Assembly: GCF_002002735.1 (NCBI RefSeq)
Contig: NZ_MUNY01000059.1
Coordinates: 124,001-188,000 of the forward strand
Direction: 5' to 3'
DNA: 64,000 nucleotides
DNA from: Algoriphagus sp. A40
Lineage (GTDB): Bacteria; Bacteroidota; Bacteroidia; Cytophagales; Cyclobacteriaceae
This document shows positions 1-7,552 of the stretch, one piece after another (position 1 is the stretch's first letter; every line of letters begins with the position of its first letter). A program made the position numbers and the translations under genes. Under the pieces are notes generated by a model. The model saw only the letters and a list, made by a program, of their open reading frames with translations, made no database searches and was not told where the DNA came from.

Positions 1-455
1 TAGAGTCTCCAGGCATTGTAGACCACATCAAAATTTGCCGGAAGGTTGTACCAAAAATCCCGGTCGTTTTCGTAATCCACCGGTGCGGGCTTGTCGTAGC
101 GGTTGATTTCCCAATAGGAGCAGTAGTCTTGCTCTGCACTGATGTTTTGGGCAAACTTCTGAAACATGTTGAGGTTGTGCCTGCCCAACCCAAGCAACTC
201 CGCCCCGATGGCCTGATGGGACACATCCCGCATGCAAAAAGCCTCCCTGTTGGGAAGGGCTGCCTCATACCAGGGGCCAACCGGATCCCCACTGTCATGG
301 GCAAAGGAAAGGGCTTTTTCTTTGGCCCATACAAAGGCCTGATTTAAGGGTTCATGATTACTCTGAAAACTGATGGTGCTTTGGGCAAAAAGGCTGGAAA
401 ATACTCCTGAAATCAGAAAAAGAGCGAGGAGGACACTCGAAATGCACTTGGTCAT
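1..455 (-). CDS. Secreted putative (alpha/alpha)6-type glycoside hydrolase, 3' part cut off by window
   Basis: Reading leftward from an ATG at 455, 151 residues are open to the window edge without a stop, so the gene continues beyond position 1. The first 25 residues form a Sec signal peptide (basic start, leucine-rich core, cleavage near FAQS). The mature part contains AFCMRDVSHQAIGAELLGL and, later, DFWYNLPANFD, patterns I associate with Bacteroidetes secreted glycosidases of the (alpha/alpha)6-barrel type (rhamnosidase-like clan). The family assignment is by recalled motif only; the catalytic part lies mostly outside the window. The sulfatases and GH106 gene elsewhere here fit a polysaccharide-degrading lifestyle. 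Presence of a real gene is well supported; the exact GH family is not. Confidence 0.7.
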   Translation of the reverse strand, partial: MTKCISSVLLALFLISGVFSSLFAQSTISFQSNHEPLNQAFVWAKEKALSFAHDSGDPVGPWYEAALPNREAFCMRDVSHQAIGAELLGLGRHNLNMFQKFAQNISAEQDYCSYWEINRYDKPAPVDYENDRDFWYNLPANFDVVYNAWRL

Positions 456-957
456 CTTGGAAATTTTTGGGCTGTTGAATATCCGAATTTTTCAATTGGA
501 CCAATAGGGTGATCTCGGAAAAGTTAGAAAGGGACTACAAGAACAAGTATGTGAATAAAATCACCTCTAAGAACTGCAAAGAATTTTAACCGCAAAGCCC
601 ACCAAGGGAAAATAACGGGTTTAAATCCTCTTTTGGGACCGCAATCCATCTTTCACAAACAGACCATTTTTGAGGGCACAGAGGCTAAAAGCTTCGCTTT
701 TTTTTGGGTCCACACAACCCTAGAATTTTTCTGACTCAATAGCGAATTCCTACGTGACCTCTCAATGGTTAAAAAGCCTCAGCTTTTTCTCCCCACTCTT
801 GAAAAAGGTCTGAGCGGAAGAAAAGGATTGAAGTTTGGGACAGGATCAAATTCCCCGGATATTAATTCTCTGAGGCCTCTGTGGTAAAAAATCCTTCGTG
901 TTCCTTAGCGTCCTTTGTGGCTAAAATCCCCGATCTTCGCCCCAAAAATCAGTACCC
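456..957. repeat. Non-coding gap with degenerate Bacteroidetes intergenic repeats
   Basis: No convincing gene in about 500 bases. The stretch holds phrases such as AACCGCAAAGCCCACCAAGG near 588 and CCTTAGCGTCCTTTGTGGCT near 904, which resemble the CGCAAAG / CTTTGTGGC interspersed repeats found between genes in many Bacteroidetes. These two phrases are roughly inverted relative to one another. Both strands were read and only short, low-quality reading frames were present. Confidence 0.4.
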
Positions 958-1293
958 ATGACATTCCCTGAAAAAATCCAGTTAGCCCCCGAAACCTTCG
1001 CGTTCTCTGAAGTTATCGCCTACATCGATGCCCACTACGACTTCACTCCTACCCGCTTCACCAACGGCAATACAGTTAACGAAGCCGGACAAAACAACGG
1101 CAGCTGCAAGGTCTTTTCTTTCGCCAAGCTGCAGGGACTAACCAAGGAACAAACCCTTGCCCTTTTCGGAGATTATTACCGAATTGATGTCCTTGGAAAT
1201 CCGGCCGGCACCGATCACCAAAACATCCGCAACTTCATCCAATTCGGCTGGGATGGAATCCGGTTTGAGGGAGAGGCGTTGAAGGAAAAGTAA
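958..1293 (+). CDS. HopJ type III effector family protein
   Basis: A 111-residue protein starting at ATG 958. It shows the conserved layout of the HopJ family: an N-terminal FxEVIAYIDAHYDFTPTRFTNG segment, an NNGSCKVFSFAKLQGL core and C-terminal DHQNIRNFIQFGWDGI. The family is named after a Pseudomonas type III secreted protein, but it is common as a single small cytoplasmic protein in free-living gammaproteobacteria and Bacteroidetes without type III secretion. Nothing around it suggests secretion, so the effector name should not be read as a function. Length is normal for the family. It is monocistronic, with a palindrome cluster just downstream. Confidence 0.88.
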   Translation: MTFPEKIQLAPETFAFSEVIAYIDAHYDFTPTRFTNGNTVNEAGQNNGSCKVFSFAKLQGLTKEQTLALFGDYYRIDVLGNPAGTDHQNIRNFIQFGWDGIRFEGEALKEK

Positions 1294-1309
1294 ACTTCCT
1301 ATTCCAACC

Positions 1310-1477
1310 TTGGTCTGTGTCCTCACAGACCAAAATACTTTTTTTAAGAACTGTCGGATTGAAAATCCTACTACAGGACTTCGGAATTGCAAATTCCGAA
1401 GAGCGGGAGAGCGGGATCATTTGATTTCAAAATAACAATAAGCAAGACCTGCCAGGTTTTGAAAACCTGGCAGGTCT
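1310..1477. repeat. Cluster of three intergenic palindromes (REP-like)
   Basis: Three perfect hairpins lie in 168 bases between two genes. The first, 1310-1333, has 10-base arms TTGGTCTGTG/CACAGACCAA around TCCT. The second, 1379-1401, has arms CTTCGGAATT/AATTCCGAAG around GCA. The third, 1445-1477, has 16-base arms AGACCTGCCAGGTTTT and its complement around one G. The third recurs at 61274-61306 with two bases swapped in compensating positions. None is followed by a T run, so they look like dispersed extragenic palindromes rather than terminators. Confidence 0.75.
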
Positions 1478-1638
1478 AAATCCCACCCCTCTTTCCTCCT
1501 GGTTTTTAACAGGTTACTTTCATTCTATAGTTGCAATCTGATTTTATTTAGCTTAATTTTTTCCAATTATTTAGAAGAATACTCCTGTCTGCAATCAACA
1601 TTCTTTTTAGTTTTTTTTCACAATAAACCCCGATTGTT

Positions 1639-3468
1639 ATGCCAGTACCATTTGTCGCCTATCACGGAGTCACTAGCGCTCAGCATCAGGCAAACTTCAA
1701 CAAATACTCAGGAGATGGATTTCGTATGATCTCACTGAGCGTGTATGGTTCCACTTCCAGCCCTCGCTACGCCGCTGTTTGGGCCAAAGAGTCGGGCCCC
1801 GCCTGGGTTGCAGCCCATGGAATAAATGCCCAAGGGTATCAGAATTTCTTCAACACCTGGACGGCCAAAGGCTACATTCCAAGGATCATTTCAGCCACCG
1901 GGGCAGGAAGCAGCGCTGTGTTTGCTACCGTCTTTGAAAAGGTGAAATTCCCGGCAATGATCGGGCGTCATGGAATGAGCAAAAGCCAGTTTGACGCTCA
2001 AAACTCCGACGCGAAGAAACAAAACCTGATCCTGCATACCTGCGCCGCCTATGGCTCCTCCAGTTCGAGGCTGTACGCCGGAGTCTGGGTGAGCAATATC
2101 GGGAATACCAAGTGGCTGGTCTATTCAGACCTGGATGCTGCGGGGTACCAAAAGCAGTTCAACGCCTGCATCCAACTCCCCTATTACACTCCCGAAATCG
2201 TCTCGGTCTTTGAGGACAACCATTACTGCGCCCTATTCACGGACCGGATCAGGGGGAGCTTTGTCGCCAAGCACAATATCGGCCCGGTCTCCTATCAGAC
2301 AGCTTTCGATGAACAGGTAGCTGCCGGCCGGATTCCCTTCACCCTTGATGCCGGAGGTGTAGGCAGCGGGGCAAAATTTGCCGTGGTCTTTGCCGAAACG
2401 CACACGCCACGCCCCCGAATTTGGAGAACAAACGGCACGGGAATCCCAGCAACGAGTGGCCTGGATTCGATTGTGAAAAGCTTTATGCAAAAGCATGGCG
2501 TCCGCTATGCCCAACTTTGCGTGGGCAAAGGCGGGAGCATCAAGTACAACAAAGCGCTGACTTGGGCAGAAAACTCCTACAAGACGGCCGACAACTCGGA
2601 CCTTTTCCTTTTGGCCAGCTGCTCCAAGCTCTTTGTCCATGCCGCGATCCGGGAGCTTTACAACAAATCCCCCAAAGTCCTGGAGCCAACTGACAAGGCC
2701 TACGGGATTTTGGGATTCAGCAGCCCAAAAGACAGCCGAAGTGATGACATCACTGTCAAAAACCTGCTGGAAAACAAAGGAGGATTTGATGCCAAAGGAT
2801 ACGACTGTACCTACGACATGAGAAATGTGGCCATAGCGCTGGGACTAAACCGGGCCGTGACCAAAACCGAACTGGCCAAGTACATGTACAAGAACAAAAA
2901 CCTGCTGGACGATCCGGGAACAGTGGACAACTACTGCAACTATGGCTATGTACTCCTCACCTTGGTCATCGAAAAGGTCAGCGGCCAAAACTACTTCAAC
3001 TTCCTGAAAAAAGAAGTTTTGGATAAAATCGGAGTCACGGAGGTCAAGGTTTGGCCGACAGTAGCCAGCCCAAGGTCTTCCAATGAAGTCGCGACCGAAA
3101 GTGCGGGATTAGGATCCAGCGCTGTGAATATTACGAGTTCCGATCAGGTGCCAAATGTTTATGGCGGAGATGGCATGGTCAAAGAAGTGGCTGCGGGCAG
3201 CTGCGGGCTGGCCTCCTCAGCATTGGGCATGGTGCAGACCATCCGAAACTATGCCGTATGGGGCACGGGTGGCCGGGCCAACGGATCTGCCCGCTCAGGA
3301 AGCACTCCGGGATCGAGCACCTTGGCCGTTTCCAATGCAGACAATTTCGACTGGGCTTACACGATCAATACGCGGGATTTTTTGAAAGGCGGAGAAGACT
3401 ACGAACCTCTCAAGGAACTGAATGATGCCATCACCAAATTCCTGGCCGACAACAAATCCAAGATTTGA
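1639..3468 (+). CDS. BTRD1 tandem-repeat domain serine hydrolase (beta-lactamase fold)
   Basis: A 609-residue protein in two halves. Residues 1-270 hold about five repeats of roughly 45 residues with the signatures YHG/RHG/KHN, FNxxxxxGxR and YAAVWAKxxGPAW, the bacterial tandem repeat domain 1 (BTRD1) also found in polyglycine hydrolases. Residues 280-609 are a class C beta-lactamase-like serine hydrolase: nucleophile motif SCSK (Ser327, Lys330) and YCN (Tyr432). There is no N-terminal signal peptide, unlike most relatives, so it may stay inside the cell or leave by another route. Substrate is unknown; a peptidase or esterase role on Gly-rich or cell-wall peptides is possible by analogy. It is followed by a strong terminator. 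Confidence 0.82.
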   Translation: MPVPFVAYHGVTSAQHQANFNKYSGDGFRMISLSVYGSTSSPRYAAVWAKESGPAWVAAHGINAQGYQNFFNTWTAKGYIPRIISATGAGSSAVFATVFEKVKFPAMIGRHGMSKSQFDAQNSDAKKQNLILHTCAAYGSSSSRLYAGVWVSNIGNTKWLVYSDLDAAGYQKQFNACIQLPYYTPEIVSVFEDNHYCALFTDRIRGSFVAKHNIGPVSYQTAFDEQVAAGRIPFTLDAGGVGSGAKFAVVFAETHTPRPRIWRTNGTGIPATSGLDSIVKSFMQKHGVRYAQLCVGKGGSIKYNKALTWAENSYKTADNSDLFLLASCSKLFVHAAIRELYNKSPKVLEPTDKAYGILGFSSPKDSRSDDITVKNLLENKGGFDAKGYDCTYDMRNVAIALGLNRAVTKTELAKYMYKNKNLLDDPGTVDNYCNYGYVLLTLVIEKVSGQNYFNFLKKEVLDKIGVTEVKVWPTVASPRSSNEVATESAGLGSSAVNITSSDQVPNVYGGDGMVKEVAAGSCGLASSALGMVQTIRNYAVWGTGGRANGSARSGSTPGSSTLAVSNADNFDWAYTINTRDFLKGGEDYEPLKELNDAITKFLADNKSKI

Positions 3469-3493
3469 ACAAACTCAATTTCTGGGTCTTAGC

Positions 3494-3529
3494 TCAACTC
3501 CGGACCGTTTGGTTCGGAGTTGATTTTTT
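3494..3529 (+). terminator. Rho-independent terminator after the BTRD1 hydrolase
   Basis: Stem TCAACTCCG (3494-3502) pairs with CGGAGTTGA (3515-3523), extended inside by ACC/GGT, and is followed at once by six T. It lies 26 bases after the stop codon of the hydrolase. Confidence 0.85.
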
Positions 3530-3547
3530 AAGGGAAGGATATTTTAG

Positions 3548-3715
3548 AAACAAATCAGGTATTACGGAATCCTGGCTCCCTTCAACGGAACCTCCAAAAT
3601 GGATCTCTGCCTGGAACTGCTCGGTAAGCCTCTGATCCGATCACCTCTGGAAGGGCTGACCACCTACCAGATTCTCGAAAAAATCCTCGGCCCTGCTGTC
3701 AAAATGGACGAATGA
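3548..3715 (+). pseudogene. 3' remnant of an IS91-type transposase
   Basis: After an in-frame stop at 3545 there are 55 open codons reading KQIRYYGILAPFN, then MDLCLELLGKPL and LEGLTTYQILEKIL, ending in TGA at 3713. This matches the C-terminal tail pattern of IS91-family transposases (IRxYGxL..., then xLCxxLLxKPLIRSxLEGLxxYxIL) as I recall it. The catalytic Tyr region and everything upstream are missing, so it cannot be functional. It marks the left side of the AT-rich accessory island. The assignment rests on motif memory and the short length limits certainty. Confidence 0.5.
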
Positions 3716-4042
3716 TACACGACCCCAGTCTGAAAAAAACAAGAGCTCCCGATTAAAAAAACCAAAAATGCAGTTCTTTGAATCCCTGAAACCGCATATC
3801 TTGGGTAAAAGTCTTATCCGGAGAAACCTATGCCACGAAGAAAGAAAACATGACAACAACGAAAGCAAAAAAGTCAATCAACAGTCCAAAAATGCCAGCC
3901 AGAATCCCCGAAGGTCAAAAACAACAAAATGGAATGCCCATAGCTCACCACGGCTTCGTTCAACACAGTTTTAACCGCAACCCGGCTGGCCTCAATCCCA
4001 ATGGCTCTCTTTTTTTCGCGGATTGCGTTTAAAACCCTTTAC

Positions 4043-4072
4043 GTTAGCGGCAAGGCAAACATCAAGTGACAT
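4043..4072 (+). other. Isolated attC-type right R box (GTTAGC) before the first cassette-like gene
   Basis: ACGTTAGCGG at 4041-4050 lies 23 bases before an ATG and has the same GTTAGC core and position relative to the gene as the right ends of the two complete attC-like palindromes downstream. No matching GCTAAC left half was found in the 300 bases upstream, so by itself it is only a half-site. Confidence 0.35.
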
Positions 4073-4636
4073 ATGACCTACGACTTTTTTGCAGATGAGA
4101 CGGACAAAATTGAAGTTCTAAATTTTATATTTAGCGAGACGGACTTGCAGGTATTTGACCACGCATCGACTGCCGGACAAGAGATTAACGAATACAAGAC
4201 AACTGAAGAAATTGTTTCAAAATTTGATTTGCGCAACGGGGACAAATTTGCAGTTACATTTCAATTATGGACTCCAAGATTAAAAGGTGATTTAGTTTTT
4301 AGAAAAGTTGTCCTTAACCCAAAGTACTGTAACGGACATACATTTAGATATTCAACTGACGGATGGGGACTGATACAGTTATATTTCGGAGGAGTAAAAA
4401 ACAATGAATTGAATCTCTCGCACATTGGACATCAAAGTGAAAAACGAGCATTGGCCAATGAGAACAATCACCCAGAAATGGGTCAAGTAAGTAAATGGGA
4501 CTGGAGAGAAGTTGAGAAAGTAGCGCGCGGACTGAAATACCAGATTCATAATAAAATGACAAGAAGAAAAATTGGAGCTGTCGGTGTTTTAGTTGGGGCG
4601 GACAAATTAGAAGAACAAGGAATTAAGTTTCGGTGA
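4073..4636 (+). CDS. Orphan protein in cassette-like position
   Basis: A 187-residue soluble protein from ATG 4073 with no family I recognise. It has an acidic N-terminus (FFADETDKIEVLNF), a middle rich in beta-type residues with FRKVVLNPKYCNGHTFRYS and STDGWGLIQLYFGG, and a basic C-terminal tail (IHNKMTRRKIGAVGVLVGA). There is no signal peptide or membrane segment. The gene is clearly AT-richer than flanking core genes, starts 23 bases after a GTTAGC half-site and ends 11 bases before a complete attC-like palindrome, exactly where a gene would sit in an integron cassette. Function unknown. Confidence 0.6.
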   Translation: MTYDFFADETDKIEVLNFIFSETDLQVFDHASTAGQEINEYKTTEEIVSKFDLRNGDKFAVTFQLWTPRLKGDLVFRKVVLNPKYCNGHTFRYSTDGWGLIQLYFGGVKNNELNLSHIGHQSEKRALANENNHPEMGQVSKWDWREVEKVARGLKYQIHNKMTRRKIGAVGVLVGADKLEEQGIKFR

Positions 4637-4647
4637 ATTGCCCAGCC

Positions 4648-4774
4648 GCTAACACAAGCTATAATACATATGCTATATCGTAGGTTCTTAAAGTGCGTGC
4701 TATTAAATTTCGGCAGCAACGTGGGACAAAGATGTAGGTATTTACACGCATACGTCTTATAGCTAGGCGTTAGC
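4648..4774 (+). other. attC-like recombination site 1 (integron cassette type)
   Basis: A 127-base imperfect palindrome between two AT-rich genes. The left end reads GCTAAC (4648-4653), spacer ACA, then AGCTATAATACATATGC. The right end reads GCATACGTCTTATAGCT, spacer AGGC, then GTTAGC (4769-4774). The R-type 6-mers pair perfectly, the spacers are unpaired and unequal (3 versus 4), and the L-type arms pair over AGCTATAA with two mismatches beyond. This R-spacer-L / L-spacer-R layout, orientation downstream of a plus-strand gene and total length match integron attC sites. The core GTTAGC differs from the canonical GTTRRRY at one position, and no integrase gene is present in the window, so mobility is inferred. 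Confidence 0.6.
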
Positions 4775-4821
4775 CACAATATGTAACAACCTAATCCGAT
4801 TGACAATTTAAACTTAATAAC

Positions 4822-5700
4822 ATGAGTAAAGACATTCGATCTCGTAAAGCATTTATGTATTCTTGTGAAGCAAGCTTTGGTAAGAGCAACGACTTGTTGG
4901 CATTGGATTATAGCAAGAAGGCTAAAAATGAAATAGCGCAAGTAATCCTTCTCCGTGGCTATTCAAACTATCTAAAGTTTCCAAATGATGATTACTTTAT
5001 TGAAGATAACTCTTACATCGAAGGCCCGTACGATGAGGATTATAAGGGAACAATTAAAGAATTTTTTGAAGACCGGTCTAAGTCTATCAGTTTGAAATTT
5101 GCATCTAGAGTCCACTATTCTAGTCGTGTCTATTTCATCTTGGCTGACCTCATTGAAAAAGGATATCTATTCTATGCTCACCCAATTTGGGATAGGAGCA
5201 AAAAGGCGGCATTTATATGCAGGCTGACTCCTTTAGGAACATCTTTAGCCTGTTCCCCAAATGCAATTGCACGTGAATTTCCATCTCCTAAAAAAAATTC
5301 TTGTTTTGTTATAATGTCTTTCTCGAACGACAAACGATTGCAAGATTATTTTCGTTTCGGTATAAAAAGTGCTGTTGAATTATTAGGATATGAATGCGTT
5401 CGTGCTGATGAGATAGAACATAATGGTAGAATAACCGATAAAGTATTAGAACAACTTGAAAATTCTAGATTCATTATTGCAGATTTAACTGAAGCACGAC
5501 CTAATTGTTATTATGAATTTGGTTACGCACACCATGCAAAAAAAGATATTATCCCAACAATACACTCATCATCACCAATCCACTTTGACTTAAAAGATTT
5601 CAATTTCATTGTTTATGAATCAGCATCAGAATTACAGGACAGACTGTTTAAAAGAGTTCAAGGAACAATTGGGAAAATTGAGTCTGAAGAAGTGACTTAA
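4822..5700 (+). CDS. Deoxyribosyltransferase/TIR-like (DRHyd superfamily) putative effector
   Basis: A 292-residue protein. Residues 1-155 are an unrecognised alpha/beta region. Residues 160-270 fit the nucleoside 2-deoxyribosyltransferase / TIR-like fold: a CFVIMSF strand (161-167) for nucleotide contact, a GYECVRADEIEHNGRITD segment, then IIADLTEARPNCYYEFGYAH (218-237), whose Asp221 and Glu232 occupy the usual catalytic and binding positions. Such domains cleave or bind nucleotides such as NAD and recur in prokaryotic conflict systems, often behind sensor domains as here. The gene is AT-rich and sits between two attC-like palindromes, so it is a likely mobile cassette. A defence role is inferred; a household nucleotide hydrolase cannot be excluded. 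Confidence 0.68.
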   Translation: MSKDIRSRKAFMYSCEASFGKSNDLLALDYSKKAKNEIAQVILLRGYSNYLKFPNDDYFIEDNSYIEGPYDEDYKGTIKEFFEDRSKSISLKFASRVHYSSRVYFILADLIEKGYLFYAHPIWDRSKKAAFICRLTPLGTSLACSPNAIAREFPSPKKNSCFVIMSFSNDKRLQDYFRFGIKSAVELLGYECVRADEIEHNGRITDKVLEQLENSRFIIADLTEARPNCYYEFGYAHHAKKDIIPTIHSSSPIHFDLKDFNFIVYESASELQDRLFKRVQGTIGKIESEEVT

Positions 5701-5708
5701 TACATGCG

Positions 5709-5901
5709 GCTAACAATGCATTGCCAAAAGTCAGGGCGAGACAAAACTAACTTCGGCTGCAGTTTGCTATCAGCTTTGGTTTGGGGCAGGACTCTTTCTA
5801 AAAAACTTTTCGGTAATTTTATAATCATATTTCTTTTTAGCATTTCCACCGGGCTGGACCAGCATTGAATTCCCTGCCCTTCGGCAATGCAAACCGTTAG
5901 C
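5709..5901 (+). other. attC-like recombination site 2
   Basis: Starting 9 bases after the preceding stop codon: GCTAAC (5709-5714), spacer AA, then TGCATTGCC (5717-5725). The mirrored right end is GGCAATGCA (5883-5891), spacer AACC, then GTTAGC (5896-5901). Both the 6-base R and the 9-base L arms pair perfectly while the spacers are unpaired and unequal (2 versus 4), as in attC. A further CAGGG/CCCTG pairing lies inside. At 193 bases it is long for an attC. It shares the GTTAGC core with site 1 although the arm sequences differ, which is typical of attC sites carried by unrelated cassettes. Confidence 0.6.
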
Positions 5902-5936
5902 AGTCAGTGCAAAGCAACCCATCATTTGGTCACCCA

Positions 5937-6599
5937 ATGGAAAGTTTAACAATTACGCAAATGATCAAGAACTATTCGGTTTTGATATGTTTGGTCCTTT
6001 CCATGATATTGCTGGTGATCGCTTCCAAAGTATATCCAGGAGGCTCAGTGCTTGACAAAAATTCCATCGGGTTTGACTGGTCAAAAAATTTCTTCAGCAA
6101 TTTGTTTGAAACAAAAGCGATCAATGGTTCAGAAAACCCCGGCTGGATTTGGGCAACTATTGGTATGGCATTCCACTCGATTGGTTATGGAATTTTTTTT
6201 ATCAATATGTCAAAAAAGCTCTCTTCAAGACCATGGGCTACTATTTTAAAGTTGATAGGCGCCGCCAACATTCTATTTATATTCTTAATCGCAACACCTC
6301 TGCATGACCTGGGAGTACTGTCGATCGTTTTTACATTGGTTGGTCTATTTGCTATTACTGTATTTACCTTTAAATCAAAACTTCATTTTCTTAAATTCTG
6401 TTGTATTTTTTGCTTATTGACTTATTACATTTTCTTTTTACTTTTTGGTTTAGGTAATATGGATTTGGCAGTCATCCTGCAAAAAGTGTATACTACAAGC
6501 TCGATGCTGTTAGTTTTAGGCTTGGAGTATTTTACCAAGCAAGAAGACTTTATACAGATTAAACTAGAAGGGCAAAAAATACAAGCAACAAACCGCTAA
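5937..6599 (+). CDS. Multi-pass membrane protein in cassette-like position
   Basis: About 220 residues from ATG 5937, or 213 from the second ATG at 5958 (MIKNYSVLICLV), which gives a cleaner membrane start. An in-frame GTG at 5907 is less likely. I see about six hydrophobic segments, including LICLVLSMILLVIASKVYPG, GMAFHSIGYGIFFI, IGAANILFIFLIATPLHDLG and FCCIFCLLTYYIFFLLFGLG. The pattern resembles the DUF998-type integral membrane proteins, but I cannot confirm that. The gene is AT-rich and starts 36 bases after the right end of attC-like site 2. Its stop codon TAA is embedded in another GCTAAC box (6595-6600). Confidence 0.65.
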   Translation: MESLTITQMIKNYSVLICLVLSMILLVIASKVYPGGSVLDKNSIGFDWSKNFFSNLFETKAINGSENPGWIWATIGMAFHSIGYGIFFINMSKKLSSRPWATILKLIGAANILFIFLIATPLHDLGVLSIVFTLVGLFAITVFTFKSKLHFLKFCCIFCLLTYYIFFLLFGLGNMDLAVILQKVYTTSSMLLVLGLEYFTKQEDFIQIKLEGQKIQATNR

Positions 6600-6760
6600 C
6601 AAAGCAAAATCAGAGCTGACCGAAACAGTTGTCCATTTATATTTCTATCGACATTCCTGCTGAAGGTCTTAAAATTCCCAAGTATGGGTAATATTCGAAC
6701 CGTTTGCGGACCTTGTAAAGGACGACCAAAGTATATCAGAAATACGGTTAAAATTTGGAC

Positions 6761-7312
6761 ATGAGAAAGGTAATTGCAGCAATCAATATGACACTTGACG
6801 GGAATTGCGACCATACCGCAGGAATTCCCGACGAAGAAATACATCAACATTATGCGGAACTGTTAGGTGAGGGCGATGTGATCCTATATGGCAGAATCAC
6901 CTACCAACTCATGCAATTTTGGCAACCCCTGGTGAATAGTCCTACCGGTGAAAAAACCATGGACGACTTTGCTTTGGCAATAGACAGAATTCCAAAAATT
7001 GTCTTTTCCCATACTTTGAAAGAGGTAGATTGGGAAAGCGCCAGCTTGGCCAAGCGTGATTTAAAGGAGGAAGTTTTAGAACTCAAGCAGCAATCGGGTA
7101 AACCCATTTTCGTTGGCTGTCGGAGTCTAATTATCCAGCTAATGAAGCTTAACTTAATTGATGAACTCCAACTTTGTATTTACCCAGTACTAGCCGGAAA
7201 AGGTTTGCCACTATTTGAAAATATTACCGATAGGACGCTTCTTAATCTCATGAAGACAAAAACCTTTAGCAGTGGAGCTGTCATCCATTACTATGAACCC
7301 AAAAACGGATAA
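6761..7312 (+). CDS. RibD C-terminal / dihydrofolate reductase family protein
   Basis: A 183-residue protein from ATG 6761 (an in-frame TTG 6 bases upstream is less likely). It shows the RibD-C fold: MRKVIAAINMTLDGN at the start, VILYGRITYQLMQFW (the GRxTY motif), IVFSHTLKEVDW and KPIFVGCRSLIIQLM for NADP contact, then DELQLCIYPVLAGKGLPLFE. This is the standard arrangement of stand-alone bacterial YyaP/YwjB-type dihydrofolate reductase-like proteins, whose substrates are mostly unknown. It lies in the AT-rich island; a right-hand attC arm could not be found on either side, so membership of the cassette series is uncertain. Confidence 0.85.
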   Translation: MRKVIAAINMTLDGNCDHTAGIPDEEIHQHYAELLGEGDVILYGRITYQLMQFWQPLVNSPTGEKTMDDFALAIDRIPKIVFSHTLKEVDWESASLAKRDLKEEVLELKQQSGKPIFVGCRSLIIQLMKLNLIDELQLCIYPVLAGKGLPLFENITDRTLLNLMKTKTFSSGAVIHYYEPKNG

Positions 7313-7552
7313 AACTAACGAACCGAGGGCAGGGATTTGCCTTAAAGGCGGGGGAAGGACTGCAATAACAACTAAGGGCAAAATTCAAGCACAGTACTTC
7401 TCTAGAGCGTTTGTGCTAAAAAAACATTGGGAATTCTATTGAACTTTGGTGCTGAAAACCCACCTCATCGCTAATCCGGGAACCGATATAGGTTGCAACC
7501 TTGTAAAAACTTACCTTAAGACAATCCGGAAACAATCTGATAGATCAAAATC

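Noticed and set aside
3768..4032. Overlapping short plus-strand frames between the transposase remnant and the first cassette gene
   Set aside because: Composition is low-complexity (Lys/Asn/Gln/Ser), no recognisable motif and frames overlap each other.
5770..5952. Short minus-strand reading frame inside the attC-like site 2
   Set aside because: It runs across the right arm of the palindrome, has no protein-like composition and no ribosome binding site.
6595..6761. Possible third attC-like site after the membrane protein gene
   Set aside because: Only the left GCTAAC box is present; no paired L arm or GTTAGC right end was found before the next gene.
7313..7552. Possible fourth attC-like site after the RibD-C gene (ACTAACG)
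   Set aside because: No complementary right half and no long palindrome in the gap.
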